Shown in pieces: positions 1 through 14,100 of a DNA stretch of 64,000 nucleotides; positions within the stretch are counted from its first letter, which is position 1, and each line of letters begins with the position of its first letter. Both the position numbers and the translations under genes were made by a program. Location: assembly GCA_021292105.1 (NCBI GenBank), contig CM037857.1:43951464-44015463 (forward strand), in the 5' to 3' direction. The notes under the pieces are model-generated. The model ran no database searches and had not been told where the DNA came from. It saw only the letters and a program-made list of their open reading frames with translations. The DNA is from Anadara kagoshimensis (lineage: Eukaryota; Mollusca; Bivalvia; Arcoida; Arcidae).

Positions 1-222
1 AATGAAAACTCGGCTGGAATTGTGCCATTTAATGATGTCACTGACACTAGTACATCATTAGTTGCTGTAGCGCTGATTTGGTACCGTGATGGCGGCCAGT
101 GTTGGAACTTAAAACACATGGCCGGCAAAACGTCAATTTTGTTAAGGTGTGAAAAAGTTCCAGATAACATGAAATCCCTAGTGATTTTGAACCAAGTATG
201 TAAAAAGATTAGAAATCACTAG
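1..222 (+). CDS. 3' end of an unidentified gene, possibly TerD-like C-terminus (partial)
   Basis: The frame is open from base 1 and ends at a TAG at 220-222, giving about 73 codons with no need for an internal start, so this is probably the last exon (or its tail) of a gene entering from the left. The segment from about residue 10 to 45 reads as a hydrophobic strand (SLVAVALIWYRDGG), then W-N-L and a basic turn. This loosely resembles the end of TerD-fold stress proteins, where an acidic/threonine stretch precedes a strand, a 'Y-R-x-x-G' turn and a tryptophan. That assignment is inference from memory of the family. No splice acceptor can be seen because the window starts inside the exon. A weak AATAAA run at 621-644 could serve as its polyadenylation signal. 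The frame could instead be chance or a decayed element. Confidence 0.35.
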   Translation, partial: NENSAGIVPFNDVTDTSTSLVAVALIWYRDGGQCWNLKHMAGKTSILLRCEKVPDNMKSLVILNQVCKKIRNH

Positions 223-1453
223 GGGTTTTATTTCATTTGTTACTCAATCACCAGTGAAAACTTTCCTTTGGGGGTTCAAAATTCCCCAGGTTTTGGAGGT
301 TCAAAAATCCCCAGGTCTGTCTTTTGATTTAACATTGTGTTACTTGATATTTAAACGGTAAAAGTCTGCTGTGCCTATTGTTTTTACCAGGATAATATTA
401 CTTTTTTCTGTATGATAACATACTTTCACATGGACCTGTCATTGTTGATATTGGACATTCAAAACTGTATGTTAGACTTGCCAAAAATAAAGACAAAAGG
501 CCCTGAACCTTACATTACAAAACGTAATTGATTTTGAACACCTGTCCTTTTGAACCATTTTACTGGAAGAACAAATATTCTGTTATCATGTGCATGTAAT
601 TATGGGCAATTTTGTGCATAAAATAAATAAATAAATAAATAAATGATAAAAATATTTATTAACCAATCATGGAACGCACAAATGGACATACAATTAAAGG
701 GAGATAACTCCAAATCACATAAAATGATCAATGATTACAATAATTATTACAAAGAACTTGCGGAGAACTTAATCAAGTTGTATGATTACTATATAGAAGC
801 TAGACATTATCAAATTTATTCAGTGTAATATATTTTTTGCCTTTCTGTTTGTTCATCTGTTCATATCGACTTCCTATTGAACTTACCAGTACTTAAAAAA
901 TAGCTGACTGAGACAATTGAATACATACACATGTTAAAGATAGTGTTTGCTTGCCACTGAGGTTATACTGGTCCTTAGAAATACCAGATCAGCTGGCATA
1001 TAATTACTTAATCGGCTTTTAAAAATCTGGAAAAAGAGACAATTCAATTTCTACATATAAATTTTGTAAATTATAGTACTTCATTTGCATCATATATAAT
1101 ACAAATATTATAAACATACTTAGAACAATGGCAGATTGAGTATTTACATGCCTTTCTGATCCACACAGAATTTTTTTTGCCCGATAGCAATACTGACACA
1201 GACACGTTTTTAACTTTTTGTTTTTAAGGTTTATTTATTTTTCCTGATTTAATTTATTTAATATCTTAAATTTTATTTTATTGAAACGGGCAAAGAAGCA
1301 AAATATGTTCAAGTTAGCATTATTAAATTCTTTATTGTATAGAAATTAATATTAAATAAATGATACATTTTATGCATAAATTTAGGTTTTATCCTATATT
1401 GTTGAATGGTTTGGGATTTATATCTTCATTTATTTTAAAATGAAATCCTGACT
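223..1453. other. AT-rich non-coding stretch with an AAAT tract
   Basis: No convincing gene is visible. A short (AAAT)n tract lies at 621-644. The frame at 643-828 starts inside it and has a low-complexity composition, so I do not call it. The segment at about 890-1140 recurs in diverged form at about 10210-11270, where it is split by a hAT-like element, so it is an old dispersed repeat. Confidence 0.5.
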
Positions 1454-1792
1454 ATGTTGAGTAAAGATGTTTAACATTCCTGTCAAGAATATTTCACTTA
1501 TATTGAGACATCACCAGCTATAGCCAAAAGTACAGAAATGTTGCCTGTGCATTGTGCCGATGGCATTATACAGCAGGGTATTTTATTGTGCTATACCTTC
1601 TGTGACACAGGACCTCAATTATTTTAAGTTCCCATCTGAAAGAACTGTGATTTTCATTTTTTAATGCCGAGTGCTTGGTGAAAGAACAGTCACTTCCCAG
1701 TTTCAGGTCTTGGGTCAGACCTGGTTGGGGTTAGAAACCACAACCTCCCATTTAATGAGTGAGCACTACCAACTGAGCTACCACAGTAGTTG
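1454..1792 (-). repeat. tRNA-derived SINE, copy 1 (diverged, full length)
   Basis: The SINE runs on the minus strand. Its tRNA-like head (the complement of the 'accaactgagctacca' A-box end) is at about 1765-1792, a decayed B box is near 1730-1745, and the conserved tail (complement of 'caagaatatttcacttata') is at about 1484-1505. It matches the copies at 9470, 18593, 22399, 36174 and 36850 along its length but has accumulated many substitutions. Confidence 0.85.
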
Positions 1793-2700
1793 CGCATCAA
1801 GATGTGATCAACTTTAAATTATTATATGTTAGTTTTCTTAATGTAGAATTACTGATGCTGAAGAATAATAGATGTAATAAGAACAGAATAGCTTGTATAA
1901 ACATTCTGTCCATCAAAACATTTTCATCCAACACTTGCACTTTATTCTCGAAAGACATCGTGTATTTAAGTCATTTTGAGATCTTCGATACAATATAAGA
2001 AGTAAATAACTACATGTACTGTACAAATATGGGGATGGATTTTTTTTCTGCCCAGCTAAGAGCTGTTTAGAACCACAATTAGGTAGCCTGCACATCTAGT
2101 GCAATATTGTAAATGTATTTATTTTAAAATGTATGAATATCGGTGCAAATTATAATATTCAAGTATACATATATACTGCAAACATAATTTTAGCTATGTA
2201 CTGATTTTAGAGATTTTTGATGATCATAATGCACAAGGTGATACAGGAGATTTACAGTAATTTGCGATTTTTCCCAATTTATTATTTGCACCGAAATTCA
2301 TACATGCTAAAACTGTACTCCACAGTTAAAGGGGGTTTCTGTAGCAAAGTAGTCTAAAAGCACACATTTATGGAAAACCAACTAGGTTTGAATGCCAAAA
2401 AATTGGGCAGATCCTAGTACCTGAAAATCTGTCAGTTCACCTGCAAAAAGTCCAATGCCCGATTGTCAGTGAAAGATTGGGGCATAAAACATTATTATTC
2501 AATTCATACTCAGTCAAGATTCTTTTATTTACTATCAAAAGATTTGCTTCATAGTGTGGTGAAAGAAACCTGATAACATGGAGAAAACCACTGACCTTTC
2601 AGCAAGTAAACTGGCAAACTTTATAACACTAGGATTTAATCAAGTGAGATTCCAATCTAGTCAGTGATTTGTACTTTGATCCATAAAGCTTGGAGGAGGT

Positions 2701-2850
2701 ACAGTCATACCTGCTTTACAGGCCACCTTCATGATTATCTGCTTCTAAAGGCCAGTATAATTTTATCCCAATAGGTCTTTATTCAGGTTATTTGAACCTG
2801 TATATAAGGGCCACCTGATCACAAGGGTCACTTTTTAAGGTTCCCATGAA
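2701..2850. repeat. CAGTCAAACCTGTC-family short inverted-repeat element (diverged)
   Basis: This stretch begins 'acagtcatacctg' and contains the family's internal motifs 'ggccacct', 'atttgaacctgtatataaggg' and 'ggttccc'. It aligns in the same order with 8221-8390, 47916-48100, 48379-48554 and 56304-56485. The right terminal repeat has decayed here. Confidence 0.7.
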
Positions 2851-3837
2851 TTGATATTGGTGGACAAATCACAAATGCAACCTAAGGCAATACATGACAC
2901 ACTTTTCGTATCAGTATAAATTCATGAGGAACAATTAGCTACAAGAAAACATGAATATTTATTGAAAGGGGAGGGACATAAAAAAATAAAATGCAAGAAT
3001 TTTATAATTCAATTAGATAACAATTTTATTGTTGATTCAATACAGAAAAAATACAACATAAGCACTATACATGTATTTAAAAACATGACAAATAACATTG
3101 AAAAAAAATGAATGAATAAATAAATAATGAAAATTATACAAACCCACTTATTTTAATTCTTATAGAAACATACAACTGTATGTAGTGAATTACACAAGTT
3201 GTAACAGACATTTTATGAAATTTAATATGTTAACAGTACTAAGTTTATGTTTTAGGAAAAAGACTGCAAGATCAAGAAATCAAGAAATGGTAGTCAGTTC
3301 TGTACCATAATACATGTACAAGTAGTATTTGTTCTATGGAGGTGTGTGAAATCAAGGGAGACAAACAAGTAACACCTCTCTTCGTGTAAACCTATTCTGG
3401 CTAGTACCTATTCTTGCCATCAACATTGGATCTCTCTAATGTACTTTCTTAAAATTACTCAACAATTTTCCATCATTGATTATCAACATCTGTGTTTCAG
3501 AATAAATGGTTATTTTTTCCATAAAATTACAATCATATGAGATAAGAATGATGGCTAAATAGGTACATGTACAATGCTAACACCTGCCATCATTTAAAGG
3601 GGCAAAATTCTCATTTAATTAGAATACAAACTACTTAAACAGAATGACTAATATAATCATTAATTTTTGTTCAGATTTATTTCTTCCAATGAATAAGAAT
3701 TTGCACTTGCCAAATCCCCAGAATTTATGGTACATTTACCATTAATGTTAAGAGACAATGGCAGATATTATGTGGTACAAAAATGAATTCCATTATGAAA
3801 AACAAAAGAGCTCTTTACATAAAACAATAATAAAGTA

Positions 3838-3985
3838 ATAATGGGGTTTGCGAGTTTATCACATGATCTATACCCCATAACATTAAAAATGCTACAGAAA
3901 TTTATATGAAAATGCCAACTTGTGTGAGTCCACATCCAATGAAAATAAATGTTCCACATAGCGTTATGGGGTATCATGTGAAGCA
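3838..3985. repeat. Dispersed repeat with GGGGTATCATGTGA ends
   Basis: The left end reads 'taatggggtttgcgag' and the right end 'gttatggggtatcatgtg'. Related single-ended copies, containing 'gtaccatgtgatacc' followed by 'attatttcc', lie at about 18530-18600, 58312-58400 and 60374-60480. This suggests a short inverted-repeat family. Confidence 0.5.
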
Positions 3986-6090
3986 CTGGTGAATTGTAAT
4001 GTTTATCAGAAAATACTTAAAATAAAACATAAATGTGCACTGTGAAGGAAAATAACTGAAACTTAAGTTTTGCTGTTCCACTTTGTTACTACTGGACACC
4101 ATGGTCTGTATCAAGATATATTGAAAAAAGCTTCATGGGCATTATCAGGTTCTTGTGTTTTACCATGGCGTGTAACTCCTGCTTAAGAAACGATTAACTG
4201 TAAAATTTAACTTATATGTTGATATTGGTTAGAACTAAGTGTGAATGAAATAAATTCATAAGTGAAACAAAACACTGACAAATCTTTTGACAGGGCTTGA
4301 AAATTCAATATTTGACACACCGCTCTTGGAAGAGCAACACTTGGATGTCTTAGGACATGGTAATAGTGAATTTTCAAGCCCTGAGTTTAGAATGATCCAA
4401 TAAAAATGTTGCATGTTGTGAATAACAACAAAAATAAGTGCTCAAACAGTGACAAACAGAAATGTTAAAAAAAAAGAAAAAAACACAAAAAAATTTGGTG
4501 GAGATTAATTGAAAATGTCATAGTAATAGGTGTTACAATTAAATGGCCCTTTAACAGCCATCAAATAGGAACCTGTATACTAATATGCAACACTTAAGAC
4601 CTTGAACAACCTCTAAATAAAAGGTATGAATAATTAACCAGGAAGTGTTTTGTTTAAAGCTTGACCGTCTGTATAAGCATGTATGGGCAAGTGGTCCTCT
4701 CATAAGCTAGATTCAACAGTAATCATAGTTATGTAGTATGTATGTATCTAAAATATTTTAGAAATGACAAGCTTAATACACTCTTTAAAACTCAACACTT
4801 GTATCGCATATACATGTAGATAATGTTACCGACTCTGAAAAACATTTTTAAATATTCTGATGAAGGCCTAATGTACATGAACAGATTGATTTGATTTCAA
4901 CATGAAATGATTTACCACCTGTATTGTACACTGCTTCCAGTATTGTGTGTATAATCCTGCCCCTGTCAAGTAAGGCATTCTTCAATATTTCAGCCATATG
5001 TAATGAGCATAACTAAATTAATTTCACCATGAAATGATTTAACATTTTACAAATAGGCTTATTTTTCTACCTCGATATGCACTCCATGCCTCAGTTTGTG
5101 TACAGTACCCAGATAATCTCAATCTGTTTTTAACTTCAAAAATCAGAAAACCCTGTCATATTTTTCAATTTTATGCATTTGAATAATAGTACATGTATCT
5201 TCACAAAGTATAAATGTTTGGAACTGAAAATAAGACATTAGGCAGAAATTCCACTCAATCAAGTTGACCAAACAAATATACCAGAATTAAGTCATCTTAA
5301 AAAGAACTGCTAATATTTGTCACTCAGTCACCTTAATTGCTAATGTCGGCTGGTCACTCGGTCAGTCAATGTATATTATTCTGCTGCTACAGAATCAATT
5401 TACCTTAAACTGTATCATCTGGTATGCTATACACAATGAGACATTGAAACACTTATAGTTATTTTGGAATGTATAAACAATCGCCTGAAATATGATTCAA
5501 ATGGATCACACATTTACAAGGAAAATCACTGAAGTAAACAAGCCATACCAACAATATACCAAATAAAATAATGCAATATATATGACGCAAGTAATTGTGT
5601 GTGTGTGTTATGTTTGTATGCCCTTTTTCACACTTTGGTTGTGTTTTTGCAACTAAACTCTCTTAATGACCTTAACACTCAATCCTAATGACATGACAAT
5701 ACAAAAGATTTTATGCTTCAGGAAAAATCAACATTCTTATATTGGTACAACATGTACAGGATAAACCAAATGGCCATCACTATTTAGTCAGGATATTATT
5801 CATATCAAAAACGCAAAATTTCACATGAAAAATAAATGAAAGTAGCAAACAAAAGAAAACATGATGAATTCCTGTAGGATATTAAGAACCAGAATTTTTT
5901 TATATGTGACAGCATTCTGAGTTCTTAAATATACACATAGACAGACCATAATGACATTTCTTGGGTTTGAGGCAATATAAAACATTTAACATGCTCACAT
6001 GCAGCAGACAACTTATGTGACCTGATGCAAAATTTTATGAAAAGCCCAATGGTGTTAGGAGGAATTTCTTTACTCAATGTGTACATATAC

Positions 6091-6127
<37 letters not shown>

Positions 6128-6821
6128 TTCCTTAAATTGACACACAAGTCATAGGAATCCCCAAACCACACATACCTAACACAATAAATGATATACAGAG
6201 ATCATTTTTAATTCAAAATGATACAATAAAATGATGATTAATACTCTCTCTTTCTCTAAACTGTTCCCTAAACTAACACTATTGTTTTGACACAATGAGA
6301 AGGCAGCATCAGAATTTCTCAAACCAAAATAATAAATCCCTTTTACACTCATGTTAGGTTAAGGTAAAAAGGATGCATTAATTAAAAGTTATCTATATAT
6401 TACACTCATATACAACCTTTATCCTCTGTACAATTTAATGAATAAATTAATATAATGAAACATACATACACACACATATACATCACGAAAATGATACAAA
6501 TATCAAAAGTCAGGAAATCTTTTGCATCTTCCCAAAAATTTGCCACAATAACTTGCAGAAAATAGTAATGTAAAACATTTAAGCTTCACTAATTTTCCAA
6601 ACATTTCAAACTTTCATATCAATGGATTTAAGCTTTATTTTCTCAACAATTTCAACTGTTCTCCATCATTCATAGATTAATAAATTCAAACCCCTAAAAA
6701 CTTGCAAAAATTTCCTGCTTTGATCTGTTACACAAATAACAAACATTTAGCATCAAATCTGTATAAAGCACATGTTTTAGGAGTGATGTACCATTAAAAA
6801 AACAAACACAAAATCAACAAA

Positions 6822-7054
6822 GTACTGTAGATCACTTATTTCGCAAGAGATTTATTTTCGCATAAATTCGCAACTTATCCCATTTGCAAATTCAAATATC
6901 ACACAAGTATTTCCAGAACACAGATATTTCTATGTTGACATACATATATTGTATTCAATAAGATTCCAAACGCGAATTCAAATATTCGCGAATAAGGCCA
7001 AGATGGTCTTGACGCGAAATTTTCTATCCGCGAAAAATAAGTGATCTACAGTAC
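6822..7054. mobile_element. MITE with GTACTGTAGATCACTTATTT terminal inverted repeats
   Basis: The left terminus 'gtactgtagatcacttattt' is matched exactly by the complement of the right terminus ending at 7054. The interior is rich in 'cgcgaa' and 'ttcgcg' motifs. There is no coding capacity, so this is a non-autonomous element of about 233 bp. Its 'ttcgcg'-rich ends are reminiscent of the element at 58857-59088. Confidence 0.75.
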
Positions 7055-7946
7055 CATTTACAAGTTTCATGCACACATTTGTTTTTGAAAATCAAATATA
7101 CATATGTATTATATGTCCATTATGTTTGTATGTAGTACGTGTGTCTGAATGTATGTACATAGTAGTTTCAGGAAATGGCAAAAAATATTTCCATTCCAAA
7201 ACAAAATATTAAAAAAAAAAGGAACACACATTCTATATTACATTTCAAATCAATATTGGCCAATGTATATATTTTGCTAAGAGATTTTTAAATGATAAAC
7301 AAACAAACAAAAACAAAAATTAAAATTAAGCTACACACACATGCACACACTCTGTCAGACACAATTCTTAGCGCTAGTAGCAAGTAGTTTTTAGTCATAG
7401 CTACATTAACAATCTTCAGCAAACTCGAATGGCCATTTTACACATTTGACAAAACATTGCACAAAGCAATTTATTACTATATATTTATTTTTGCAAGAAA
7501 ACTAAATATAGCTTAAATTGCAAGTTTATAATATACATATTGATGTTATAACATGTAGCATTTAATCGGCAAATATGACACACTGTTGAACTCGCTATTA
7601 AAACCCTCCTATCCGTCTTGTATCATATAACATTTTGATTCAATTATAAATTAATATGAACATGATCAGTAATCGATCAAGTCAGTCAGATCTATCAGTG
7701 TGTTTTTTCACATGGTAACACTTCCAATAATAACACATACATGTAATAAGTAAGTGCTCTTTGGCCAAGTTTGATAAAACATGCAGATTTCACCTTATAA
7801 CACTACTGGCAGGCAACACGTACATATAATAAAGTCACCAGCTCTTAATTCCACAAATATTCCTGAAGGTGAATATCCTCATATGAATATCAGTCCATTA
7901 TTTTTAAAGGAAGTACAAACACTTTCACAGCTAATTCCAATCTGAG

Positions 7947-8105
7947 CTACTTTGCAACGTAAGTGTAGGTGCGTGATGGAGATCGACAGCTGCTTTCTGG
8001 GACTGGCACATTAAGGAAATCCCATATGAGAATGGTATCATCATGAGAACTACTGACGATCTGGAACTCGTCAAATTGGAGTCGGAATACTCTGCCCGAG
8101 TGTTC
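7947..8105 (-). CDS. BTRC/FBXW11: beta-TrCP exon 12 (last WD40 blade and C-terminus)
   Basis: Acceptor CTTTACAG ends at 8106. The exon opens [20 protein letters not shown], passes through [12 protein letters not shown] and ends [11 protein letters not shown] before a TAG at 7947-7949. The blade is nearly invariant across animals. The loop before SPSRTYTY is the variable part of the family. Confidence 0.97.
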   Translation of the reverse strand, partial: EHSGRVFRLQFDEFQIVSSSHDDTILIWDFLNVPVPESSCRSPSRTYTYVAK

Positions 8106-11100
8106 CTGTAAAGTCAATAAACGCAAAACCAAACTTGGAATCAATATCTTTGTAAAATAATTGTTTTAAATGCTGCATGCTACATCATTTACAAATACAT
8201 GTATATGTCATTTACAAATACAGTCATGCTGCATTAAAGGACACCTCTATGTAAGGGCCACCTGCTTTTAAAGGCCAGTAAAATGCTATCCCAACTGGTC
8301 CATATTCATGTTCTTTGAACCTCTACATAAGGGTCACCTGTTCATAAAGGTCACTTTTACTGGTTCCCTTAGGTGGTTTTTACAGACATATATAAAGTTA
8401 AATGAAAGTGCTTAAATCAAAATATATATTTAAAATATCTGAACAACTAATGAGCATAATCAAATTATTGTTCTAAAATATATGTACAGTATGCGATTTG
8501 AAATACAGAATGAAGTTGTTCTGAGTACAATGGCAGAAGAAACAGGAGTGCCTCGAGAAAACCAATGACCTTTGGTAAGTGAACTGAAAAATCTTCCTCA
8601 AACTTGAACCTGTCCCAAGTGGGATTACAACTTAGGTGGTGATAAGTGCTGTGAATCACAAGGGGTAATCTTCAAACCATTAAGCCACTGAGGCCTCTAG
8701 TAAAAGGTGGCTTATTTCCTGGATCTAGTAATCTGCAAGACCTGGTCAATGAAATTGGTCCACTTAAAGAGACAGTTTGAATGAACTTTATAGACTGAAA
8801 AGAAACTAGGATGCAACTTACCACGAGTGTTCTGAGACAAAGTGTTCCTGCAGGAGCTCTGGGGTCTAGTGCAGCAGTAAGATCCCAAACTTTTATTTTT
8901 CTGAAATAATATCATAGGATGTCAGAATAATATACAAGTATATAAATGCAAAATCTATATCAAAATATGGTCTGAAGAAATGGTACTTCAAGTTCTATTT
9001 AAGATCCTTTCACTTGTACAGTTTCACGATATTTCAATTCTGTCTATCGTCTTGTGTTTTTGAATGATTTACAAATTCAAGAATTAAAAGATTTTACATG
9101 CATGTTGAATAATGCATAAACGACTTATGTTACATGTATATAGTAATTTTACATTCGTAAATTTGATTTCTGGTAGCAAAAATCAACCATTCTTAATTAC
9201 ATTTATCAAGAAATTGTTTGAAACATAACAATTCAATTCTGACAGTGAATGAATTAAAGAAAGTAGCAATTTCAAATGCTTTATTCCAATCAAAAGTGTA
9301 GGCTCAAGTTAATTTTGTCATTTGCAAAAGACTTGTTAAATCCTCTGCAAGCTGTAAAAGGGAAATGGCATTTGGGCACTTTAGGTAACCTATGGTTTAT
9401 TCAAATTTTATTCAAAGCTTTACCATTGGGATGAACCATAGAAGTATAGCAGTTGTAGTAAAAGAGTTAAGTAATGTTGTTTAACGTCCCAGTCAAAAAT
9501 ATTTCACTTATATCGAGACATCACCAGATATAGGCAAAATTTGCCTGTGCATTACGCTGATGGCATTATTATTGTGCCACGCCTACTGTGACAAGGGACC
9601 TCGTTTATTTGAAATTCCTATCCAACAGAACCATGACTTTCGTTTCGTAATGCCGAGTGCTTGATGAATGAACAGTCACTACCCACGACCAACCACACAC
9701 TTTTGGAGTGAGCACTCTACTAACTGAGCTACCAGTGTGGTAGTTGTAGTAATAGGGTAAGAAAATGCCAAAACTTTGACCTACAGTATAATGCTATAGG
9801 GCAGACTAAATGTTTATTTTGGTGTTTGAATGATTTTTGTAAAAATGCTTGACCGGTTTCAGATAATTATATATCCTAGATCAGATGCTGGCCTCTGTAA
9901 ACTGTACTCTATAGAGTATTATAATACTTACCCATCATAAGCACCACTAACAATCCTCTTGTTATCAAACCTTATACATCTGACTAATTCTTCATGTCCT
10001 TCTAAAACCCGTAAACATGCTCCACATTCTATATCCCAAAGTCTACAATAAAATACAGTGAACTGTCAAAACAAGTTAAAATACCCAGCCTTTAAATGTA
10101 TATTTCAATGTTATAGTCTGGATAGACTGTGCAGAATTTTCTGACCTCCAACACAGATGTAGAGATCATTTTAAATTTAATTTTTATTACCAAAGTTGAT
10201 AATACAGTTGTACATGTAATTAGCATTAGAATAACAGGAAAAAGATATAAACATTTAAATCAGTCACTAAGTCATAAAACAGACGGGCAGATAATTACCA
10301 AATCAGTTCTAAAAATCTGGTAAAAATTGAAACAATGCAATTTCAACATATAATTACTATGTATTGAGCACTTTATCAGGGATTTTTCTGGTCTTTTTGG
10401 AAAAAAGGACCTTGGGATGAAATTGGGAAAAAATGCTCGACAAACACATGATTTTGGAAAAAATCACGACAACATATTAGAAATTCTAGACCACTTTAAT
10501 ACTGGTAATTGAACAAATTATCAAATTATATCAGTGTTCACGGCAAAATAGCTCTGTCTTTTTTGTCTCTGTACAAATTCACCATTTGCTCTAGCATTTC
10601 ATTTTCAAGTTCCTGGGGTACTACTGCTACCTGCGGTAGGACATTAGTCCACGTCTTCATGTTCACTCGTGATTTTTTGAGTCACGGAAGTGGTAGCGGC
10701 TGCCGTAGAATCACTAGAGGATTTGGTCTTGGCAGTGTAGTATTGTAATATTTTTTACTCCCTGTTACATGAGCAGATCGGATTTTTTAGCGTAGTACTT
10801 GCTATTGTGTGACATGACTTCCTTGACTTCCGTAAACAACGAACAAAATCGTATATATCGCGGAGATGATTGTAACTTCGTCATCTATAATCAGCCTCAA
10901 TGCAAACATCTAAATGACAAAGTTGATTATTCTTCGAGTTGCTTCCCTTTCACCATGAAGCAGAGAGTAACATTAAATGCGGGTTAATATCGACATCATT
11001 ATTAGAATAGGATAACTGTCATCCGATTACGAGTCTAATGTTGACGATCTTTTGATTTTTTTTTTTATTAAATTGATAATCGTAGCCAATTGGGAAATTT

Positions 11101-14100
11101 ACTACAGAATTGGGAAAAATGCATGCTTTTTTGCATTGGGAATGGGTCCGTTTACCGGACCCTGTGGTGGATACCCAGAAAAATCCCTGTAATTATTTAC
11201 ATCATATACAGTACAAATATCATTAACATAACTTGAAACAAGGGCTGATCTAGTGCTGAATTTGGTAATTATACGCCCGTCCGATCCAGTATTTGTAGGG
11301 ACTGATGGGAACTTAGTGACAAGGGAACACTATCGTGAACATGCCTCAGGTTATAGAAATTTACACTGTATATTACCTGATAGTATTGTCAGAGCTTCCA
11401 CTGACAACGAGTCTGTCTCTGTATTGTAAACATGCAATTCCTCTTTTGTGACCATTTAATGTTCGAACAAATTCACAAGTACAAGTACTCCAGACCTGAA
11501 ATTAAGCAAAGTTATTTTTTTAGTGAACAAATTTTAACCAAATGTCATGCATATAAGATGACTTTAACCTTTGAAGTACCTTTAAGTTTATTAATAGTGA
11601 TTAAAACCACAACAGTATGTATATACTGTATTAGTGGTAGGTCATACTAGACTCGAATCTATGTACGAAAAAGCACCGACACAGCCAGATATAGGTTTTC
11701 GCAAATTATATAGTCCAAAATGTTTTGAAAATATAACCCTTTTACAGTACTTATTTTTTCACAATTTCGAAAGATAGGTTACTTTTTGAAAGAATTTCTC
11801 AGAACTTGGTAGCCAATGACAATTTTTGCTATCAGGAATGGAAATATAGTAATACTAACACAGCTATACACATGGAGCGAGTTCTCAAAAGTCAATTTTT
11901 ATGTTGTAAAGTAAGATTAATCTTCAATAAATAGAAACACTTAAAACTTTTGAAGATTTTTTTTATCTCAATGATTTTTTTGTTGCACACAAAGCGTGAC
12001 AATGTGAGTAATAGAAACAGAAAGAAGGAAAATTACTACATGAAGACAAAATAGACATAAAAGTTGACATACCTTTATAGTTCTATCACCTGATGCAGAT
12101 ACAATGTATTTTTCATCAAAATCTACAACATTAACAGCTGCTCTGTGACCCACTAAAACTCGCCGTAAATTTATCTCAGTTGGAGACTGCATGTCCCAAA
12201 CTGCTATTGATCGGTCCTGAAATCATAAAATGATTTTGATTTTTTAAAAATAAAGCATATATTGGCACATCTAACATGAATGTCCATTCATTGGAACAGT
12301 CTGATAAATGATATCACAAATTTATTCACGACAAATCACATAATGATGTTTATAGCTCATTTTAATGTCATTGCCCAAAACAAAGCTTTACATTGGAAAT
12401 GTAAATATTATCACACAAGATTTAAGGTTACAGGTTACACAAGTTTATAAAATATTTAGTTACAAGCAACTCTCATAAAGAGAGTATGAACTTGACATTT
12501 ACTGTTCTGTTCTTTGAAATTGAATATTTTAAAATCAAAAATTGAAAAAAATATCATTTCGTAACTATTACAGTTACACCATCAGATAAATTTGAATTAT
12601 TCAAATGATTACTAACCTTTGAACATGTGACCATATACCATCACAGAATCTCAAATGTAACACAGCCTCACAATGATGGATCAGTGTGTTGAGCATTTCT
12701 CCTGTCCGTACATCCCAAACACTGAAAATTATCAAAGCAACACAAATATATATACAGACTGCACAACAAATAACTAGTGAATTTTCTCAATTTAACCAAA
12801 ATTATCCAGGGCTGCAAGTAGGATTTGGGTCTCAATAGACTTCTGGCTACCATGTATAATTTTTACTAGCTAAGACCAAAATGAACTAGTAAGGGTCAAA
12901 CATTTTGGGCCAAATCAAAAGTTCCAAATGATCATGCAGTAATACATCCAAGCTAAAATTTCAGAATTTTTAATTCAAATTCAAAACTTTTTTTAATGAT
13001 GTTGAGCCACTATTGAAAAAGTTTTGCCAGGAAATTCCGGGGCAGTTTCACCAATTTTACAATACTGTATACATGTGCCCGTTTTTAACATGTAGCCAAG
13101 AAAATTCAATGCACCATTGTGCCAAAAATCTTCGCACACTTGATGCGGCATCGTTTGTTTGTTCTACTTTGTTGGTCATTATCAGCAATACATTAGGATT
13201 GGGATGGTTTGTCGAAACCAAATGAGGATAATTTCCTGTGTCTCGCTATATATTCATTTAACCATATTGTTTTCTATAGCAATGTGTCATCCTTTGTAGG
13301 TTTGTGTATTAACAAGTTACAATCATTCATGTGAACTGCATAACACAGACAGGGTTCCTGTATATATGAGCAGGGGCTATAAACAAACGATATCCAACAC
13401 TTGGAACCCAGGTGTACCAAATTAGACTGTTTACATGTACGTGTAAAAAAAACTTTTAAGAACAAAAAATTATTTTCAGTCGCAGCCTCTTTATTTATTG
13501 ATCGTCATTTGGTGAGTACATCAGAAATTCAATGGCCATGTGTGATTTTTAGTCACATATGCCAGTAATTTACTCGCTACTTGGAAACCTCTGTGCACCA
13601 ATCTTCAGTATATTAACTTTGTTCAGAAATTCTAAGGGTGTTCAATTGAAATTGTTGCCATTCAATACAGCCACTGCCTGGGTTCAATCCCAGGTGTCGT
13701 ATTGGAGAGAGGTATGAGGTGATTTGCTGCAATGTGTTTTTAACTAAATTCTTTCGTTTTCTTTCCCCATCAAAACCTCAAGCATGAGAAAAAATGGGTC
13801 AATGAGCTCGATTAATACCAATTATAAATTTGTTTCTAAATCATTGTAAAACAAATAAAGTTTCAGAAGACAATTAAAATACTTCAATGTCTAATTAAAA
13901 TATTTATTTTATCTTAATGTGACATGCAAGAGTACTTACCGAACAGTTGAATCACTAGACCCAGAAATAATGATATTATGGTCATACTGTAGGCATAAAA
14001 CTGACCCTGTATGTCCAGTTAATACTTGAACACATTCTAGTGTATTTCTATCCCAAATCTGAAATCAAACATAAACCAATAAACTTCTATACCACTATGT

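Larger units (their letters stand above)
1793..7946. other. Intergenic / probable beta-TrCP 3' UTR and downstream region
   Basis: There is no coding signal. The part just below 7946 must hold the 3' UTR of the minus-strand beta-TrCP gene, but several TTTATT sites (AATAAA on the minus strand) occur and the cleavage site cannot be chosen by eye. Repeats include a CAGTCA-family element at 2701-2850, a TATA tract at 6094-6123, an inverted-repeat element at 6822-7054 and a 'GGGGTATCATGTGA' repeat at 3838-3985. Confidence 0.5.

Noticed and set aside
12631..12640. An alternative splice site explaining the beta-TrCP exon 7 frame break
   Set aside because: No GT or AG near the break would restore the frame while keeping the conserved MVTCSK codons. 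A single missing base explains it fully.
13673..13720. A tRNA-like 'gggttcaatcccag' B box
   Set aside because: It is an isolated B-box-like string without an A box at the right distance. It could be a SINE scrap but is not enough to annotate.
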